Positions 5,833-7,338 of a stretch of 7,338 nucleotides of DNA are shown here, one piece after another. Source of the stretch: Pseudomonadota bacterium. GTDB lineage: Bacteria; Pseudomonadota; Gammaproteobacteria; Burkholderiales; Rhodocyclaceae. Within the stretch, counting starts at the first letter, position 1. Each line of letters opens with the position of its first letter. The stretch lies in NCBI GenBank assembly GCA_023459095.1, contig JAEWVQ010000339.1:1-7338 (forward strand), written 5' to 3'. Below the pieces are notes generated by a model. It did no database searches, was not told the origin of the DNA, and saw only the letters and a list, made by a program, of their open reading frames with translations. The position numbers and the translations under genes are program-made.

Positions 5833-6535
5833 GGAGACTCCTCGTGAGGCCGCGCCACAGCGGCCGGACGCACAGCGCGGCGGCCAGCGCGGCAAGCGCA
5901 TACCACTGCACGGCATAAGCGCGATGTCGGTCGATGCCGGCATCCGGCGGCGGCCAGTCGCGCACCAGGCCGTCGGCAGCGGGCGAGGTCTGCAGCACGA
6001 CCCAGCCGGCAACGGCGAGGCCGCGGTCGCGCCGGTAAAGCTCGACATCGACGAACTGCCACAACCGTCCATCGGCCCCCGCCGGCTCGGCCGCCAGGGT
6101 GTAGGGCGCACGCTCCACGCGGCGCAGACGGCCCTCGACCACGCCGTCGGCGGGCGCGGCGACCTCGGGCAGCAGGCGCCGGTCGCCCCCGGCGGCGACC
6201 CAGCCGCGATTGACCAGCACCCAGCCCGAACCGTCGGCGAGTTGCAGCGGCGTCAGCACGTGGTAGCCCGCCCGCCCGGCATGGGTACGATTGTCGAGGT
6301 AAAGACTCGCTGCCGGCCGCCAGCGCCCTTCGAGGCGCAGCGGCAACCCCTCCGGCGCGTGCGCCGCATCGGCGCGCAAGGCCTGCGGCGGCGCCTCCGC
6401 GAGACGCTCGAACTGCTGCTGCAACAGCGACTTCTCCTGCGCGCGCCGCAGCTGCCAGTTGCCGAGCAGCACCGCGATCACGATCACCGCGAGGCCGGCA
6501 AGCGGCGGCACGAGGCGCAGCACGCCCGCCTTCAT
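5810..6535 (-). CDS. surf1: SURF1 family cytochrome oxidase assembly protein
   Basis: This 241-residue inner-membrane protein (Shy1/SURF1 family) binds heme A and helps insert it into oxidase subunit I. It shows the family layout: a helix near the N-terminus (about 8-25), a large periplasmic domain and a second helix near the C-terminus (about 207-224). Motifs are GNWQLRRAQEK (25-35), LDNRTHAGRAGYHVLTPL (80-97), WVLVNRGWV (105-113) and HRAYAVQWYALA (204-215); the conserved His here is H204. ATG at 6535 follows a run GGGGGAGG; a GTG seven codons upstream is possible but unnecessary. It is the first gene of the five-gene minus-strand operon and overlaps the next gene by 23 bases, which suggests translational coupling. 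Transcription may come from ctaE upstream, from a local promoter near 6574-6579, or both. Confidence 0.95.
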   Translation of the reverse strand: MKAGVLRLVPPLAGLAVIVIAVLLGNWQLRRAQEKSLLQQQFERLAEAPPQALRADAAHAPEGLPLRLEGRWRPAASLYLDNRTHAGRAGYHVLTPLQLADGSGWVLVNRGWVAAGGDRRLLPEVAAPADGVVEGRLRRVERAPYTLAAEPAGADGRLWQFVDVELYRRDRGLAVAGWVVLQTSPAADGLVRDWPPPDAGIDRHRAYAVQWYALAALAAALCVRPLWRGLTRSLHDRRHPA

Positions 6536-6573
6536 GTGCCCTCCCCCGGCGCGCACGCGGGCTGCGGTCGCGC

Positions 6574-6581
6574 ATTACACT
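6574..6581. promoter_or_regulatory. Possible divergent -10 region between SURF1 and the twin-membrane gene
   Basis: The short AT-rich spot ATTACACT lies in the otherwise very GC-rich 84-base gap. On the minus strand it reads TGTAAT (6579-6574), 5 of 6 to the -10 consensus, about 38 bases before the SURF1 ATG. On the plus strand it reads TACACT (6576-6581), 4 of 6, about 38 bases before the small gene. I find no convincing -35 at 16-18 bases on either strand, so this is only a candidate. Confidence 0.28.
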
Positions 6582-6619
6582 GCGCCTTGTCCCCCCCAAG
6601 CTGCCGCTGGAGCCCCGTC

Positions 6620-6814
6620 ATGCGCCTCGTCGTGATCGCGTTTCTCGTGCTCATCATCGCCAGCCTTGGCTCTGCGCTCGCCGCGCTGCTGCGCGACCGC
6701 GGACGCGGCAGCCGCTGCGCCCGCGCGCTGGCGATCCGCGTCGGCCTGTCGATCACGCTGTTCGTGCTGCTGATCGCCGGATTCGCGAGCGGGCTGATCG
6801 ACGGCAAGCTGTGA
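6620..6814 (+). CDS. Twin-transmembrane small protein (DUF2909-like)
   Basis: This 64-residue protein is almost entirely two hydrophobic helices (about 3-24 and 41-60) joined by a very basic loop (RDRGRGSRCARALAIR, 25-40), which should face the cytoplasm, with both ends periplasmic. Small proteins of this form, annotated as twin transmembrane protein/DUF2909, are known beside SURF1 and ctaE in betaproteobacterial oxidase clusters; the family name is from memory of that context, not a search. ATG at 6620 is preceded by TGGAG (6608-6612), seven bases away. The same frame is open far upstream, but that part is shadow reading across SURF1. The gene lies on the opposite strand to its neighbours, convergent with ctaE and divergent from SURF1. 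Its function is not known to me; a role linked to the oxidase is inferred only from position. Confidence 0.8.
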   Translation: MRLVVIAFLVLIIASLGSALAALLRDRGRGSRCARALAIRVGLSITLFVLLIAGFASGLIDGKL

Positions 6815-6868
6815 ACGCCGCCGCGCTCCGCAGGCGGTGTCACCACAGATCGGCTCACGGCCCCGGCC

Positions 6869-7338
6869 TCACAGCCAATACACCACGACGAACAGGCACA
6901 GCCAGACCACGTCCACGAAGTGCCAGTACCAGGCCGCAGCCTCGAAGCCGAAATGGCTGTCGGGGCTGAAGTGGCCGGCGAGCGCGCGGCCCAGCATCAC
7001 CGTCAGCATGATCGCGCCCACGGTCACGTGCAGGCCGTGAAAGCCGGTGAGCAGATAAAAGGTCGAACCGTAGATGCCGCTGTCGAGGCGCAGGTTGAGG
7101 TCGGTGTAGGCGTGCAGGTACTCGTAGGCCTGCAGCCCGATGAAGAGCACACCGAGCGCGATGGTCAGCAGCAGGCCGGCCTTGAGCTGGCCGCGCCGCC
7201 CCTGGAGCAGACCGAAATGGGCCCAGGTCAGGGTCGCGCCCGAGCTCAGCAGGATCAGCGTGTTGATCGCCGGAATGCCCCACGCGCCCATCGGCGTGAA
7301 CGGATCGGCGCGATCCGGCCCCGCGGTCGGCCACTCGC
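6869..7338 (-). CDS. ctaE: Cytochrome c oxidase subunit III (aa3 type), 5' end beyond the window
   Basis: This is the C-terminal 155 residues of oxidase subunit III, a membrane subunit that stabilises the catalytic core. The frame stays open to the window edge, and the residues before the first in-frame ATG (EWPTAGPDRADPF) are themselves family-like, so that ATG at 7291 is internal and the start lies outside. Subunit III is usually about 260-290 residues, so a little over half is visible. Four membrane helices can be seen: around INTLILLSSGATLTWAHFGL; GLLLTIALGVLFIGLQAYEY with the conserved Glu; STFYLLTGFHGLHVTVGAIM; and the final AAWYWHFVDVVWLCLFVVVYWL. GFHGLHV and YWHFVDVVWL are signature motifs. 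The 54 bases between this stop and the convergent small gene hold no T-tailed hairpin, so transcripts may read on toward SURF1. Confidence 0.96.
   Translation of the reverse strand, partial: EWPTAGPDRADPFTPMGAWGIPAINTLILLSSGATLTWAHFGLLQGRRGQLKAGLLLTIALGVLFIGLQAYEYLHAYTDLNLRLDSGIYGSTFYLLTGFHGLHVTVGAIMLTVMLGRALAGHFSPDSHFGFEAAAWYWHFVDVVWLCLFVVVYWL

Noticed and set aside
6815..6868. Possible terminator between the twin-membrane gene and ctaE
   Set aside because: CCGCC and GGCGG arms flank a 10-base GC-rich loop, but there is no T tail on either strand.
1..7338. Mobile elements, CRISPR arrays, tRNA or rRNA genes
   Set aside because: No transposase or integrase frame, no spaced direct repeats and no tRNA-like cloverleaf was seen. 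All long frames are explained by housekeeping genes.

Overview
The window looks like chromosomal DNA from a high-GC betaproteobacterium. Rhodocyclales (the Azoarcus/Thauera/Aromatoleum neighbourhood) is my best guess. The clues are a Burkholderia-type trimeric porin with a C-terminal Phe, an RpoH of 284 residues with a CIRCE operator, and the betaproteobacterial order of cytochrome c oxidase assembly genes (ctaE, twin-TM protein, SURF1, Sco-like protein, ctaA, ctaB, sco1) followed by rpoH. The taxonomic call comes from protein flavour and gene order only; no search was run.

Layout, left to right. Bases 1-42 hold no gene. A strong intrinsic terminator (43-68, minus) closes a general porin gene (98-1198, minus). 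A 384-base divergent intergenic region (1199-1582) separates the porin from rpoH. It contains several dyads and, just before rpoH, a perfect CIRCE operator (1530-1556) laid over a candidate sigma-70-type promoter and next to a sigma-E-like -35 element. rpoH (1583-2437, plus) ends at its own hairpin terminator (2460-2486). From 2517 to 6535 five minus-strand genes form a tight operon, read right to left: SURF1, a degenerate Sco-like membrane-anchored protein, heme A synthase (ctaA), heme O synthase (ctaB/cyoE) and the copper chaperone Sco1. Three of the four junctions overlap, two of them as ATGA. Upstream of SURF1 a small two-helix membrane protein is encoded on the opposite strand (6620-6814). 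The right edge carries the 3' part of ctaE, subunit III of the aa3-type oxidase (6869 to the edge, minus).

How the parts work together: CtaB makes heme O from heme B, CtaA oxidises it to heme A, SURF1 helps heme A reach subunit I, and Sco1 helps load the CuA centre of subunit II. CtaE is a structural subunit of the same enzyme. So 2517-7338 is essentially a cytochrome aa3 assembly locus. rpoH, converging on it from the left, is a separate regulatory gene whose promoter region suggests combined control by HrcA (negative, through CIRCE) and perhaps an envelope-stress sigma factor.

I see no mobile element, CRISPR array, RNA gene or wholly new system. The points most worth following are the layered rpoH promoter, the Sco-like protein that keeps a CxxxC pair but lacks the copper-ligand His, and the antisense twin-membrane gene lying inside the oxidase cluster.
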